45,042 nucleotides of DNA, taken from contig JAFRRK010000076.1 of assembly GCA_017428115.1 (NCBI GenBank), positions 1 through 45,042 on the forward strand, given 5' to 3'. The translations under genes were made by a program, and so were the position numbers. Of this stretch, positions 25,919 through 36,023 are shown in pieces. The notes beneath the pieces are model-generated. The model was not told where the DNA came from. It did not search any database and was given only the letters and a program-made list of their open reading frames with translations. Positions within the stretch are counted from its first letter, which is position 1; the number at the start of each line of letters is the position of its first letter. This DNA comes from Bacteroidales bacterium (GTDB lineage: Bacteria > Bacteroidota > Bacteroidia > Bacteroidales > P3).

Positions 25919-25955
25919 AGAAGCTTGCCGACTCATAGGCAGGCGGCAAGCTTCT
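25919..25955. terminator. Bidirectional hairpin between trmH and the C1 peptidase gene
   Basis: Perfect 12-bp stem AGAAGCTTGCCG/CGGCAAGCTTCT (25919-25930 with 25944-25955). It sits between convergent genes with no strong T-run on either side, so it is probably a shared terminator. Confidence 0.6.
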
Positions 25956-26074
25956 AGTCATCAAAGTATTCGTTAAGCCAAGCACTGAAGGCAAACCACT
26001 CAGTGTTTGCTCGATGCCGAGGTGAGAAAACGACTGATGATAATCAAAAGATTTCCCACTGCTAACACACTCAA

Positions 26075-27508
26075 TTAATTCACTTCAGGCGCAAACATAG
26101 GGTCCCAAGCGGGCAACATGATAGGCTTCTGATCCATCATGGCGCGGATATTGGCAGGGATGTATTTCTCCTCCAATACTACACGGAACATATATTCGTT
26201 AAACCAGTCGTTGGTCATAATCAAGAAACCCTGATAGCCATAACCGCTCCCCCAGCTGTTTTCTACCATCCACTTGACGGGTTTGCCATCCTTATCCAAA
26301 TCCACGGCGCAGAGGGTCATAGCATGGCTTGATCCACTGGCGAAGGTGCTTACACGTTGGCGTTTGTCCATGCCGAAGGTGGTGCCGAAGAGCGACGCAT
26401 AGTCATAGTTGTTCACATCCATAAAGCCCTTGTCGCGATTGAGGAACTTGCCTACATCGCAGCTGAAATACATCATCGTGCTGTCCTTGATAGATGCGAT
26501 ACACATAGGGGCGATATCCTCCATCGGCAGATTCAAGTAACGCCAGTTCTGCCCATCATACACATGGCGGTCATATTCGATTTCGTACACCTTGTAGTAT
26601 TCCCTTGTGGGGTCGTTCATCAACATATAGTATTTAGAGAAATCAGTTTTAGCAAACTTCTCATAGAAAGACATAGGAGTGTAGGTCTCTGTGCTCACAA
26701 TCTCGCCCTTGGCATTCTTTTGCTGCCAAACAAACTGTGCGGGAGGCTCGCCCATAGTCAAGGCCAACATACGGTAGATAGTACCCAGCATCTCGGTCTT
26801 CTTATCCTGCAAATTGATGGGTGTAACACCCTTCTTTGCCGCCATCTCGCGCAACTGCAATGCATCCTCGCGCAGTTTCAGGGCCAGCAGGCTGCTGATG
26901 CTCGATGTATTGTTGGTATTAAACGTCTCAGGCATCACGTCGGCAGGCACGAGGCCATACTTTTCTATCAAGTTAGCCACACCCGTAAACTGTCCTCCAT
27001 CGCCAATTGGGTTCTTCAGCAGCCATTCAACCTCCTTGCTGTCCAACGGCAGCTTGTAAGTGTCTATAATAGCCTGCAGGAAGAGGTTGGCCTTTTCCAA
27101 CTGATCGTAAAAGAACAGGTAGGCCTGCGAAAACTGGAAGTCTGAAGGCAACCCATATTGGCGGATTGCCTTATTGCGCAACACGTTCATTCCTGTGAAC
27201 ATCCAGCAGCGGCCGCTCGACTTCTGATCAGTTATTGCCTTACTTTCCACACGGTTAGAAAAATGAGCGTCGAAAGCAGTAGCATTCTCGTAATTCAGTG
27301 CCAACTTAGCAGGGCTGTTGGTCACCATTATGTTGCGCAGCGCTTTGTCAGTTGCCGAGCCGGTATAGCTTTTCTTGATCTGCTGCATCATAGATTGACT
27401 AATGCCGCCGGTAGGTGCTTCTGCCGCATTCTTGGCTGTTTTTCGCTGAGCCTCTACTGGCCCCATGAGTAGCAATGCTGCTACAATCAAAACAAGTTTA
27501 TTCTTCAT
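26075..27508 (-). CDS. Exported C1 family peptidase, bleomycin-hydrolase/PepC-like
   Basis: 477 residues. The signal peptide MKNKLVLIVAALLLMGPVEA ends before QRKTAK. The papain-like catalytic set is intact: Gln95 and Cys101 in QKSSGRCWMFTG, His395 in GSSHAMTLCAV, Asn417 in VENSWGSGYG. DQLEKANLFLQAI and LLKNPIGDGGQF are characteristic of the C1B (bleomycin hydrolase) subfamily, aminopeptidases that usually form hexameric barrels. Most family members are cytosolic; the signal peptide here places it in the periplasm. There is no T9SS sorting domain. Likely trims peptides. Separated by about 108 bp from the upstream TlpA-like lipoprotein gene on the same strand. Confidence 0.93.
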   Translation of the reverse strand: MKNKLVLIVAALLLMGPVEAQRKTAKNAAEAPTGGISQSMMQQIKKSYTGSATDKALRNIMVTNSPAKLALNYENATAFDAHFSNRVESKAITDQKSSGRCWMFTGMNVLRNKAIRQYGLPSDFQFSQAYLFFYDQLEKANLFLQAIIDTYKLPLDSKEVEWLLKNPIGDGGQFTGVANLIEKYGLVPADVMPETFNTNNTSSISSLLALKLREDALQLREMAAKKGVTPINLQDKKTEMLGTIYRMLALTMGEPPAQFVWQQKNAKGEIVSTETYTPMSFYEKFAKTDFSKYYMLMNDPTREYYKVYEIEYDRHVYDGQNWRYLNLPMEDIAPMCIASIKDSTMMYFSCDVGKFLNRDKGFMDVNNYDYASLFGTTFGMDKRQRVSTFASGSSHAMTLCAVDLDKDGKPVKWMVENSWGSGYGYQGFLIMTNDWFNEYMFRVVLEEKYIPANIRAMMDQKPIMLPAWDPMFAPEVN

Positions 27509-27616
27509 ACTATAAAAGTGGTTATTAAGAGTTTAAAGTTTTAACTACTTACATTTCTATCTAATCTAAGTGACTAATGCTTAGAGGGTGAGGGGAAAAT
27601 CATTATTTCAGTTTAA

Positions 27617-28750
27617 CTATTCAAGGCCTAGAGCCACTTTCACAGCCTCCTCGATGTCGGCACCGCGCAAGCCACGATGCACGATGTTACCCTGCCTGTC
27701 GAGCAACATAATCATCGGGATACTCACAATACCATATTGTTCAGTAGCAGTGGTGCGAGTGGTGTCGATCAGTTGCGGATACTCTATGCCAAGCCGCTGC
27801 ACAGCCTCATGGTGGGCATCAACCTTGTCCCACACGTCCAAGCCGATAATGTCCAGCCCTTTGTGGTGATAGTCAGCATAGAGGCGGTTCAGGTGGTCAG
27901 TGATTTCCTGACGGCAGGGGCCGCACCACGATGCCCAAAAGTCAACCAAAGTCACATGGTTGGTGTCGAGCATACGGCTCAGTCTGGTCCACTTGCCAGT
28001 GGCATAATCGATGCCCTCCACATCCACGTAGGGCTTGCCCTCAGCGGTGTTGGCAAGGTAGAAGAGCTGTTTACGAGCCTTGCGCAAAGGCTCGTAGTCG
28101 GCCACGGCCGGCGATGCGTGGCTCATTAGATAGTCAAGGCTGTCGTAGGTGATGCCATCGTTAGCCACCACCATAGCCAGTGCATAGGCTCCTAAGATAT
28201 TGTCGCTGTTGCTATGGTAGGTCTTGCGCGAGATATTGAGCATGTGGGCGGCATAGCAGCTGTCCGCCTCCAAATAGGCTGTCTTGGCGGCAGCCTGCTG
28301 TTCCTCTGTTTCCGCACTATAATACTGCCGCAGCCACTCTTCCATTCTGCCAGCCAGTTCCACAGTGGTAGGGTTGGCAATATAGGTGGCGTAGAACTGG
28401 TCGTTAAGCGGTGTGCCCGAAAGCGAGTCACTCACCATATCAATAAATATTTTGCCCGCCTCCAGCACTAGGGTGCCCTCGCACACCATGCCCGACTTCC
28501 GTGACGTGCACAAAAGCTGTCCTATCGTAGGGGAAGAGACCGAACCGCGGAACATGAATTTGCCTGCCTTCACCACTGCCGAGTCGAGCGTGTCGGCATG
28601 CTCGGCGGTACAGAGATACACTTGGCAATCCTCAAACTCGCTCATGGCGAGCTGTCCGTTGACAACAAACGTGGCATTGTCGTCCTTGCACGAACACCAC
28701 AGCATAGCCACTACTGCCGTGATAACAAGCATGATAGACTTTTTCATCAT
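27617..28750 (-). CDS. TlpA-like thioredoxin-fold lipoprotein with N-terminal DUF4369-like region
   Basis: 377 residues. The N-terminal signal ends in LWCSCK (likely lipid-modified Cys21). Residues about 26-130 are a beta-rich DUF4369-like region (FVVNGQLAMSEFEDCQVYL, KFMFRGSV), followed by a helical linker. The C-terminal domain is thioredoxin-like: VDFWASWCGPCRQE (Cys276, Cys279) and the cis-proline loop SIPMIM (Pro345). Such proteins are abundant in Bacteroidetes, on the periplasmic side of a membrane, and act as thiol-disulfide reductases. Its partner is unknown. Start either ATG 28750 or 28747. It has its own consensus promoter. Confidence 0.92.
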   Translation of the reverse strand: MMKKSIMLVITAVVAMLWCSCKDDNATFVVNGQLAMSEFEDCQVYLCTAEHADTLDSAVVKAGKFMFRGSVSSPTIGQLLCTSRKSGMVCEGTLVLEAGKIFIDMVSDSLSGTPLNDQFYATYIANPTTVELAGRMEEWLRQYYSAETEEQQAAAKTAYLEADSCYAAHMLNISRKTYHSNSDNILGAYALAMVVANDGITYDSLDYLMSHASPAVADYEPLRKARKQLFYLANTAEGKPYVDVEGIDYATGKWTRLSRMLDTNHVTLVDFWASWCGPCRQEITDHLNRLYADYHHKGLDIIGLDVWDKVDAHHEAVQRLGIEYPQLIDTTRTTATEQYGIVSIPMIMLLDRQGNIVHRGLRGADIEEAVKVALGLE

Positions 28751-28776
28751 AACAAAAAACGTTTAATTACAAAATG

Positions 28777-28784
28777 CAAAGATA
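28777..28784 (-). promoter_or_regulatory. -7 promoter element of the TlpA-like gene
   Basis: Minus-strand TATCTTTG followed by CA, 27 bp before the ATG at 28750. Confidence 0.75.
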
Positions 28785-28897
28785 CAATTTTTTTTATAAC
28801 CGACAAACCAAGCCTGTGCCAAACTTTCCTTACAAACCATCAGAGAATAGATTTTCGATGGCAAAAAACAAATAATCATACTATAACCATATAGTTT

Positions 28898-29328
28898 CTA
28901 AAGTTTGACGAGTTTTTTTTCTTCAAAAAAGAGATACGTGCATCCATTCTTATTGTCATTGTCATCATGTCCCACTTTACTTCGTGGCGCTGCTCTGTTT
29001 GGCTCGGTAAAAAAAGCTGGCTTTCATCGCACTAGCTTTGCAACAAAGTTGAGCCGATTATTTATTTCTTAAAGTGGCACCCTAATTTTTGCCTTTTTCG
29101 GTATAATTGTATTAGACGGCCTACAGCTCTCACTCCAACCGCACACCCTGTCTTCGTCGTGCCTCCGTCGTGCCTTCGCTTCAGGTGACGGAGAAATAAC
29201 GAAGGCAGGCACTAGGCACAGCACAACCAGCACTAACAACCTGGCTAAGAGTCGTGGAAAGGGAAACAAAAAGCGTATGAATAAAAACAACTCGGGATGC
29301 ATGACTGATTTTACTTGTCAAACTTTAG
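28898..29328. mobile_element. MITE-like non-autonomous element, copy 2
   Basis: Terminal inverted repeats CTAAAGTTTGACGAG (28898-28912) and 29314-29328 (reverse complement CTAAAGTTTGACAAG) match at 14 of 15. TAGTTT occurs directly outside both ends (28892-28897 and 29329-29334), a probable target-site duplication. The interior matches copy 1 at 7772-8240, except that about 90 bp after CATGTCCCACTTT replaces copy 1's short hairpin arm. No credible gene is inside; it contains runs of CTTCGTCGTGCC-type repeats. The rest of the 28751-29567 gap holds the TlpA promoter, this element and the guaB promoter. Confidence 0.82.
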
Positions 29329-29494
29329 TAGTTTTTATGCCCCTCCAACGCAGTTTGAGGAGATGAGGGCTACAAGAGCCGCCATCAACTATACCGACGA
29401 AGGTAGGACGAGGCTACAACCTAGCAATGACGAAGATGACCAAGGGACGAAACAGGAGGGATAGAGCATTTTTTATAGCCGGTGGAGATATTTT

Positions 29495-29526
29495 TTTGTC
29501 TATTTTGAAAAAAGGTTGTATCTTTG
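29495..29526 (+). promoter_or_regulatory. Promoter of guaB
   Basis: TTTG at 29495-29498 (-33) and TATCTTTG at 29519-29526 (-7) are separated by 20 bp, a good Bacteroidetes promoter, 41 bp before the ATG. Confidence 0.8.
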
Positions 29527-29567
29527 CATAATTTTTAAACGCTAACTCTCTATAATTATTAATAGCT

Positions 29568-31040
29568 ATGTATACTGATACCACGAAGTTTGTCGGCGAA
29601 GGCCTGACGTATGACGATGTGCTGCTAGTGCCGTCGTATTCCGAAATCATTCCACGCGATGTGACGGTGGAGAGCCGTTTTTCGCGCAATATCGGCCTAA
29701 ACATGCCGCTGGTGTCGGCAGCTATGGACACGGTGACCGAGGCCGCCATGGCCATAGGCATGGCACAGGAGGGCGGCATAGGGGTGTTGCACAAGAATAT
29801 GTCCATCGAGCAGCAGGCTGGTGAGGTGCGCAAGGTGAAACGTGCTGAGAACGGCATGATTGTTGACCCGGTGACACTCAGCAAAGAGGCCCGAGTGAAG
29901 GATGCCCTGAGGGTGATGAGTGAATATGGCATCGGCGGTATCCCTATCGTAGATGACAATCGTATGCTGATAGGCATGGTGACGAACAGAGACCTGCGCT
30001 TTGAGCGCAATATGGAGCGGCCTCTGTCTGAGATAATGATCACGAAACTGATAACCACTCACGTGGGCACCACTTTTGCCGAGGCCACGGATATTTTGCA
30101 GCAACATAAGATTGAAAAACTGCCGGTGGTGAACAACGACGGTCAGTTTGTGGGACTGATAACCTATCGCGATATCATGAAGACCAAGGAGCGCCCTTTG
30201 GCCTGCAAGGACAGCAACGGACGCCTACGTGTGGCGGCAGGCATAGGCATCACACCCGATATGATGGAACGTGCCGACGCCCTGGTGAAAGCCGGTGCCG
30301 ATGCCATAGTGATTGACACAGCCCACGGCCACAGCAGCAATGTGGTGAAGGCCTTGCGACAGGTGAAGGAACGCTATGCCAACATCGATGTGGTGGTGGG
30401 TAATATAGCCACCGGCGATGCCGCACTGATGCTGGCCGAGGCGGGTGCCGACGCCATCAAGGTGGGCATAGGCCCGGGCAGCATCTGCTCCACCCGCATT
30501 GTGGCAGGCATAGGCGTGCCGCAGCTGACAGCGGTGTGCGAATGTGTGGGTGCACTGAGACAGAAAGGCTACGATGTGCCCGTCATAGCCGACGGAGGCA
30601 TCCGCTACAGCGGCGACATAGTGAAAGCACTGGCGGCAGGTGCCAGCACGGTGATGGTGGGTTCGCTGGTGGCAGGCACCGAGGAGGCACCAGGCGAAAC
30701 CATAATCTTCGAGGGAAGGAAGTTTAAGTCGTATCGTGGCATGGGCTCGCTAGAAGCGATGCAGAGCGGCTCCAAAGACCGCTATTTCCAAGACAAGGAG
30801 ACTGATGTCAAGAAGCTGGTGCCCGAAGGAGTGGTGGGACGCGTACCTTACAAGGGGACGCTAAGCGAGGTGCTCTACCAAATGGTGGGCGGACTGAAGG
30901 CAGGCATGGGCTACACGGGCTCTCGCAATATTGCCGAACTGCAGCAGGCCAAGTTTATCCGCATCACTGCAGCCGGCCGCACCGAGAGCCATCCCCACGA
31001 TATCGCCATCACCCGCGAGGCTCCGAACTATTCAAGATAA
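29568..31040 (+). CDS. guaB: Inosine-5'-monophosphate dehydrogenase
   Basis: Cytosolic, NAD-dependent oxidation of IMP to XMP, the committed step to GMP. 490 residues. The N-terminal [16 protein letters not shown], two CBS domains (about 95-210) that can bind nucleotides, the catalytic loop [15 protein letters not shown] with Cys307, the DGGIRYSGD phosphate site, and [10 protein letters not shown] are all intact. Length and motifs are entirely normal. It has its own promoter, and a hairpin at 31087-31113 follows, so it may be transcribed separately from the foldase genes downstream. Confidence 0.98.
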   Translation: MYTDTTKFVGEGLTYDDVLLVPSYSEIIPRDVTVESRFSRNIGLNMPLVSAAMDTVTEAAMAIGMAQEGGIGVLHKNMSIEQQAGEVRKVKRAENGMIVDPVTLSKEARVKDALRVMSEYGIGGIPIVDDNRMLIGMVTNRDLRFERNMERPLSEIMITKLITTHVGTTFAEATDILQQHKIEKLPVVNNDGQFVGLITYRDIMKTKERPLACKDSNGRLRVAAGIGITPDMMERADALVKAGADAIVIDTAHGHSSNVVKALRQVKERYANIDVVVGNIATGDAALMLAEAGADAIKVGIGPGSICSTRIVAGIGVPQLTAVCECVGALRQKGYDVPVIADGGIRYSGDIVKALAAGASTVMVGSLVAGTEEAPGETIIFEGRKFKSYRGMGSLEAMQSGSKDRYFQDKETDVKKLVPEGVVGRVPYKGTLSEVLYQMVGGLKAGMGYTGSRNIAELQQAKFIRITAAGRTESHPHDIAITREAPNYSR

Positions 31041-31086
31041 CGAGGGAGAATATGAACTTTAATATATTATTATTGAAATAAAACGT

Positions 31087-31113
31087 GGGGGCAGGCATCG
31101 TTGCCAGCCCCTT
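31087..31113 (+). terminator. Possible terminator after guaB
   Basis: Stem GGGGC/GCCCC (31088-31092 with 31107-31111) continues past one mismatch into GGCA/TGCC. No long T-run follows, so termination may be partial. Confidence 0.5.
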
Positions 31114-31186
31114 CGTGGCATTGAAAAAAGTGTACATTGTCAATAACATATAAAACAAATAATAAAAACATCTGTAACGTCACTAT

Positions 31187-33289
31187 ATGATGAAAAAGAA
31201 GTTTAGCTTATTGGTTCTTTGCTTTTACCTGTTGGCCACGTGTGGAACCATGGCTCAGAATGCCAACGACCCCGTAGTATTCCAGATTAATGGAAAAAAT
31301 GTATACAAGTCGCAATTCATGAAGGAGTTTCTCCATTCGATAGGTAAGGACCCCAACGCCTCACCAACGGCTTGCACCTACGAAAAGCGTAAAGCACTGG
31401 AAGACTATGTGCAGCTATATGTGAACTACCGCACCAAGCTGGCAGACGCCTACGCCATGGGGATGGACACTATGGCATCGCTCAACCAAGAGCTGGCAGG
31501 CTACCGCAAGGAACTGGCAGCACCCTATCTGATCGACTCCGCCACGCTGCAGGGACTGCTGCGCGAAGCATACGATAGGAACCACTATGTGCTGCATGCT
31601 GCCCATATATTAGTGCCTTGCCCCGAGACGGCAGAGCCAGCCGACACCCTGAAAGCATATAAGCATGCCATGGAGATATACGAGGAAGCCCTCAAGTCCG
31701 ACAACTTCTATGCCGTAGCACAAAAAGAGATACGCACACAGCGGATGAACGACCGCGACCCGCTGATTCGCCAAAAAGCCGACGAAGTGAACCCGACAGA
31801 GGGCGACTTGGGCTGCTTTACGGTGTTCGACATGATCTATGCCTTCGAGAACGCGGCCTATGCACTGAAGCCGGGCGAGATATCGAAACCGGTGCACTCG
31901 CGCTATGGATACCACATCATCAAACTGTTTGACCGCTATGAGTATTACGGCAAAGTGCAGCTGGCTCATATTTGGATTGCCGAAGGCGACAACATGGGTG
32001 AAGGCAAGATCAAAGATGCCTACCGCCAGCTGGGTGAGGGCACCGACTTTGGAATAGTGGCACGAAACTATAGCAACGACAACAGCACCTCGTCGAATGG
32101 CGGCATTATGCCCGAGTTGGCTCCCAACCAGCTGCCTCAGGCTTATGTAGAGGCTGTGGCAAAAGGACTTAAGGTGGGAGAATACTCAAAACCCTTCCAC
32201 ACCCGCTTCGGGTGGCATATTGTTAAGCTGCTGAAAAAGGAGGTGATGCCCGACCTGGAGTCGCTGACGCCCTACTACCGTTCGCGCATGACACGCGGCG
32301 AACGCAGCACTAAGCCACAAAAGATGTTTATCGACCAATGCAAGCAACGCTACAACTTTGTCGACTACACACAGGTGGTGACCTCGAAGAAAAGAGCTAA
32401 AAAGGTGACTTATGCTGCCAGCCTCGATGCTGTGCGCGCTATTGTCACAGATTCGATATTCTCAGCAAAATTCAGCTACGACCCCGAAATGATTACCGAC
32501 ATGCGCCCGCTGTTCAAGATAGGCGACAAAGAGTACGACTCGCGGCAGCTGGCTCATTATATCCATAAGAACAAGAAGGTTCGCCGTATATGCTCGCTCG
32601 ACCAGTTTGTGGCTGACCGCTACAAGGAGTTTGTCGATGACATGGTGTTGGAATATGCCGACAGCCGGCTGGAAAAGGACAATGCAGAGTTTGGCGCCTT
32701 GGTGGACGAATACCGCCACGGCCTGATGATTTTTGCCTACAACGACAAGATGGTATGGTCGCGAGCCATACAGGACACAGCTGGTTTTGAGGCCTTCTAC
32801 AACAATGCCAGCCTAACCCACAACTACAACGACACCAACGATGCCGTATACTTCTGGAATGAACGAGCCAGAACATATGTCTACACAATTGCCGACAGCA
32901 CGCTGCTGCCCCGCAACAAAGCCATGAAGGTGGTAGCAAAGGGACTCAAGAAGGGTTGGAATAGTACCAAGATAGCTGAGGAAATCAACAAGAAGGCAAA
33001 GCAGGACACCTTGGTGAATCAGGAGCTATGGATGCTGGAACGGGGCAACCAGTCGGAGCTGGCATCGAGCGAATGGCACAAGGGCGTATATGCCCATAAT
33101 GCCGGCGCGGGCTATCGCGTGCTGGTGGTGGAGAAAATAGTGCCTCCGACGCTGAAGAGCCGCGAGGAGGCTCGGGGCTATTATTTGAACGACTACCAAA
33201 ACTATCTTGAAGAGCAGAACAACATAGCCCTACGCAAAAAGTATAATGTGGTAATCTACCAGAATGTGATTGACGGAATTACGTACTAA
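31187..33289 (+). CDS. Periplasmic peptidylprolyl isomerase, PpiC/parvulin type, two domains
   Basis: 700 residues. Signal peptide about 1-23 (ATCGTMAQ). An N-terminal helical segment is followed by two parvulin domains: the first about 135-245 (AAHILVPCPE, then ALKPGEISKPVHSRYGYHIIKL) and the second about 255-355 (LAHIWIAEGDN, then GLKVGEYSKPFHTRFGWHIVKLL). The long C-terminal half (about 360-700) has no assigned domain. It resembles the SurA/PrsA class of outer-membrane protein chaperones and is followed by a surA-like gene. Likely assists folding of exported proteins, including the T9SS cargo seen here. Confidence 0.9.
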   Translation: MMKKKFSLLVLCFYLLATCGTMAQNANDPVVFQINGKNVYKSQFMKEFLHSIGKDPNASPTACTYEKRKALEDYVQLYVNYRTKLADAYAMGMDTMASLNQELAGYRKELAAPYLIDSATLQGLLREAYDRNHYVLHAAHILVPCPETAEPADTLKAYKHAMEIYEEALKSDNFYAVAQKEIRTQRMNDRDPLIRQKADEVNPTEGDLGCFTVFDMIYAFENAAYALKPGEISKPVHSRYGYHIIKLFDRYEYYGKVQLAHIWIAEGDNMGEGKIKDAYRQLGEGTDFGIVARNYSNDNSTSSNGGIMPELAPNQLPQAYVEAVAKGLKVGEYSKPFHTRFGWHIVKLLKKEVMPDLESLTPYYRSRMTRGERSTKPQKMFIDQCKQRYNFVDYTQVVTSKKRAKKVTYAASLDAVRAIVTDSIFSAKFSYDPEMITDMRPLFKIGDKEYDSRQLAHYIHKNKKVRRICSLDQFVADRYKEFVDDMVLEYADSRLEKDNAEFGALVDEYRHGLMIFAYNDKMVWSRAIQDTAGFEAFYNNASLTHNYNDTNDAVYFWNERARTYVYTIADSTLLPRNKAMKVVAKGLKKGWNSTKIAEEINKKAKQDTLVNQELWMLERGNQSELASSEWHKGVYAHNAGAGYRVLVVEKIVPPTLKSREEARGYYLNDYQNYLEEQNNIALRKKYNVVIYQNVIDGITY

Positions 33290-33633
33290 AGAACATAAGT
33301 TTGGCAAGTAAGATAAAGCAATGAAACTAAGTGCTTTCCTCGTTTGTTCTCTGTCGGTTCTGCATTAGTCAGCTATACGTTCTCCGACTTAATAACGTGG
33401 AACACCGATAAACAAACAACCTAACCCTTGCCACTAAAATGAGGTTTGATGGGAGTAAATAAGAATAGGGAGTAAATAAGATAGATGGTAGGAGATAGGT
33501 TTTTACTAGTTTATGTAACTTACAAATAATAGATTTCAGCCACGAATCTCACTAATCTGACGTATTAATAATCGTGCCGTTCGTGACATTCGTGTTCAAA
33601 AAAAAACTAATTATTAGTGGTATTCTTTAATAT
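33290..33633. other. Intergenic region between the two foldase genes, with repeats
   Basis: 344 bases without a credible gene. It holds a tandem 17-bp direct repeat (GGGAGTAAATAAGA units, 33451-33483) and an imperfect palindrome (33541-33597) built on CACGAATCTCACTAATC and CGTTCGTGACATTCGTG. No consensus promoter is seen before surA. Confidence 0.5.
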
Positions 33634-34977
33634 ATGAAGCGAATAGTTGTTTTTAGTATGTGTCTGTTGGCTCTGACGATGGCCAAAGGCCAGGAGAGGC
33701 AGCGGGTGGACGGTATAGTGGCCGTTGTGGGCCAAACAATCATCAAAAACTCTGACGTGGAACAGGCCTATGCCCAAATAAGGCTGCGGAAGGGCATGGA
33801 GAATGCCCAAGTTGAACGTTGCGCTCTATTGGAGAGCATGTTGGTGAGCAAGCTGCTTGTGCACAAGGGTATGGTGGACAGTGTGGAGGTGAAGGAGGAG
33901 CAGGTGGAGGAGCAGGTGGAATATTACCTGGGTATGGCTGTGGCACAGGCAGGCGGCAAGGACAGGCTGCGCGAGCTGTTCCATGCCAGCTACGACGAGC
34001 TGCACGACCAATATTACGATATCATCCACGACCGCATCATGAGCCAAAAGGTGGAGTATGACCTGACTGGCAACATCAAGGTAACGCCCGCCGAGGTGGC
34101 AGAGTATTTTGCCACATACGTGGCCGACAGCCTGCCCGAGATACCGACACAATACGAGGTGTCGGAGGTGGTGATTAAGCCTACTATCAGCGAGGAAGAG
34201 CGCGACCGTGTGCGCGGCGAGCTTGCAGAGCTGCGCGAACGCATACTGAAGGGCGAGAGTTTTGCCATGTTGGCACGGCTCTATTCGCAGGACCCCGGGT
34301 CGGCAGCCAAGGGTGGTGAACTGGGTTTCTTTGGCAGGGACAGGATGGTGGCAGAATTTGAGGCCGCCGCTTTTGCGCTGAAGCCCGGCGAGGTGTCGCC
34401 CATAGTGGAGACGGAGTATGGCTTCCACATCATCCAGCTTATAGAGCGCAGGGGCAACACCATCAACGCCCGCCATATATTGATGCAGCCAAAGAATTCG
34501 ACCGACGACCTGCTGCACGCCCGCATCACCCTCGACAGCCTGGCACAAGAGATACGCCAGGGCAGGGTGAGTTTTGAAGAGGTGGCACGCAAGTATTCTG
34601 ACGGTGATAGCAAGGCACAGGGCGGAGCTGTGGCAAACCCGGCAACGGGCAACAACCGCTTTGACAAAGAGACTTTCGCCCAGCTTTATCCCGGCATCAG
34701 CATCGCCGCCATGGAGGAGGGAGAGGTGTCGAACGCCACACCCATAACCACCGATGAGAATAAGAGCGCCTATTGTATAGTGAAAGTCACCAAGGTGATA
34801 CCCGCCCACAAGGCTAACCTGACCGACGACTACGACCGCATCAGCAATGCCGCCTTAGAGGCCGCCAAAAACAAGAAAATAGTGGAGTGGTGCAACCGCA
34901 TGGTGAAAACTACATATATACGCATTGCCGACGAATATAAGGACTGCCCCAACTTTAAAGTGAATTGGCCCAGATAG
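33634..34977 (+). CDS. surA: Periplasmic chaperone/peptidylprolyl isomerase SurA
   Basis: 447 residues. Signal peptide about 1-19. The N-terminal SurA domain ([21 protein letters not shown], about 24-44) is followed by two parvulin domains: the first about 173-268 ([38 protein letters not shown]) and the second about 275-375 ([21 protein letters not shown]). The C-terminal helix returns to the SurA fold. Chaperone for outer-membrane proteins. The moxR gene begins 9 bp after the stop, so they are co-transcribed. Confidence 0.92.
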   Translation: MKRIVVFSMCLLALTMAKGQERQRVDGIVAVVGQTIIKNSDVEQAYAQIRLRKGMENAQVERCALLESMLVSKLLVHKGMVDSVEVKEEQVEEQVEYYLGMAVAQAGGKDRLRELFHASYDELHDQYYDIIHDRIMSQKVEYDLTGNIKVTPAEVAEYFATYVADSLPEIPTQYEVSEVVIKPTISEEERDRVRGELAELRERILKGESFAMLARLYSQDPGSAAKGGELGFFGRDRMVAEFEAAAFALKPGEVSPIVETEYGFHIIQLIERRGNTINARHILMQPKNSTDDLLHARITLDSLAQEIRQGRVSFEEVARKYSDGDSKAQGGAVANPATGNNRFDKETFAQLYPGISIAAMEEGEVSNATPITTDENKSAYCIVKVTKVIPAHKANLTDDYDRISNAALEAAKNKKIVEWCNRMVKTTYIRIADEYKDCPNFKVNWPR

Positions 34978-34986
34978 GAGAATGAT

Positions 34987-35964
34987 ATGACCGATAGCGA
35001 ACTTTTAAACAAATTTGTAGAACAACACCGACGTCTGAAAGATGAGGTGGGTAAAGTGATTGTGGGACAAGATAAGGCAGTGGAGAGCCTGCTGCTATCA
35101 ATATTCACGGGCGGACACTGTCTGCTGGTGGGTGTGCCAGGACTGGCAAAGACATTGATGGTGAACACCCTCGCCCATGCGCTAGGGCTGTCGTTCAACC
35201 GCATACAGTTCACTCCCGACCTTATGCCGTCGGACATTACGGGCTCAGAGATTTTGGACGAGAACCGTCATTTCCAATTTATTAAAGGCCCCGTGTTTGC
35301 CAATATCGTCCTAGCCGACGAAATCAACCGCACTCCACCCAAGACGCAAGCTGCTCTGCTGGAAGCCATGCAGGAGAAGTCGGTGACGGTGTCGGGCAAG
35401 AGCTACCGGCTGCAAGCCCCATTCTTTGTGCTTGCCACGCAAAATCCCATCGAACAGGAGGGCACCTACCCCCTACCCGAAGCACAGTTGGACCGTTTTA
35501 TGCTGAATATACACATAGACTACCCCACGTTCCAAGAGGAGGTGGACATAGTGAAAGGCACTACTATAGACAACTCGCAAAAGGTGTCGGTGGTGATGTC
35601 GACCGAGGAGATACTTGCATACCAGGGTGTAATACGGCGCATGCCTGTGGCCGACAATGTGTGCGAATATGCAGTGCGCCTTGCCTCCTCCACGCGTCCT
35701 AATCGCGATAGCGACAACACCACGGCCCAATATGCCACCAAATATCTCTCGTGGGGTGCCGGGCCTCGAGCATCACAATATCTGGTGATGGGAGCCAAAA
35801 CCCATGCGGCCATGCAGGGCAAGTATTCGCCCGACATGGAAGATGTGGATGCTGTGGCGGTGGAGGTGTTACGCCACCGTGTGGTGCGTAACTACTACGC
35901 TGAAGCCGAGGGCATCAGCACCGAGCAAATAATCCACCAACTGATTGGTGGCATTAAGTATTAA
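34987..35964 (+). CDS. MoxR-family AAA+ ATPase
   Basis: 325 residues, cytosolic. Walker A GVPGLAKT (49-56), Walker B VLADEINRTPPKTQAALLEAM, sensor ATQNPIEQEGTYPLPEAQLDRF: all the hallmarks of MoxR/RavA-like ATPases, which remodel partner proteins carrying von Willebrand A domains. In Bacteroidetes moxR usually precedes a DUF58 gene and the Bat genes. Here the next genes are an unknown exported protein and panB, so the usual partners are missing locally. Upstream surA is 9 bp away. Confidence 0.93.
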   Translation: MTDSELLNKFVEQHRRLKDEVGKVIVGQDKAVESLLLSIFTGGHCLLVGVPGLAKTLMVNTLAHALGLSFNRIQFTPDLMPSDITGSEILDENRHFQFIKGPVFANIVLADEINRTPPKTQAALLEAMQEKSVTVSGKSYRLQAPFFVLATQNPIEQEGTYPLPEAQLDRFMLNIHIDYPTFQEEVDIVKGTTIDNSQKVSVVMSTEEILAYQGVIRRMPVADNVCEYAVRLASSTRPNRDSDNTTAQYATKYLSWGAGPRASQYLVMGAKTHAAMQGKYSPDMEDVDAVAVEVLRHRVVRNYYAEAEGISTEQIIHQLIGGIKY

Positions 35965-36023
35965 AACAAAGGCGGTAAAGGTAAAATCAGCAGCTCTCAT
36001 CATTTCACATTCAAAAAAGAAAT

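Noticed and set aside
33826-34809. 327-codon minus-strand open frame
   Set aside because: Antisense to surA, whose domains are clear on the plus strand; no recognisable motif in the reverse product.
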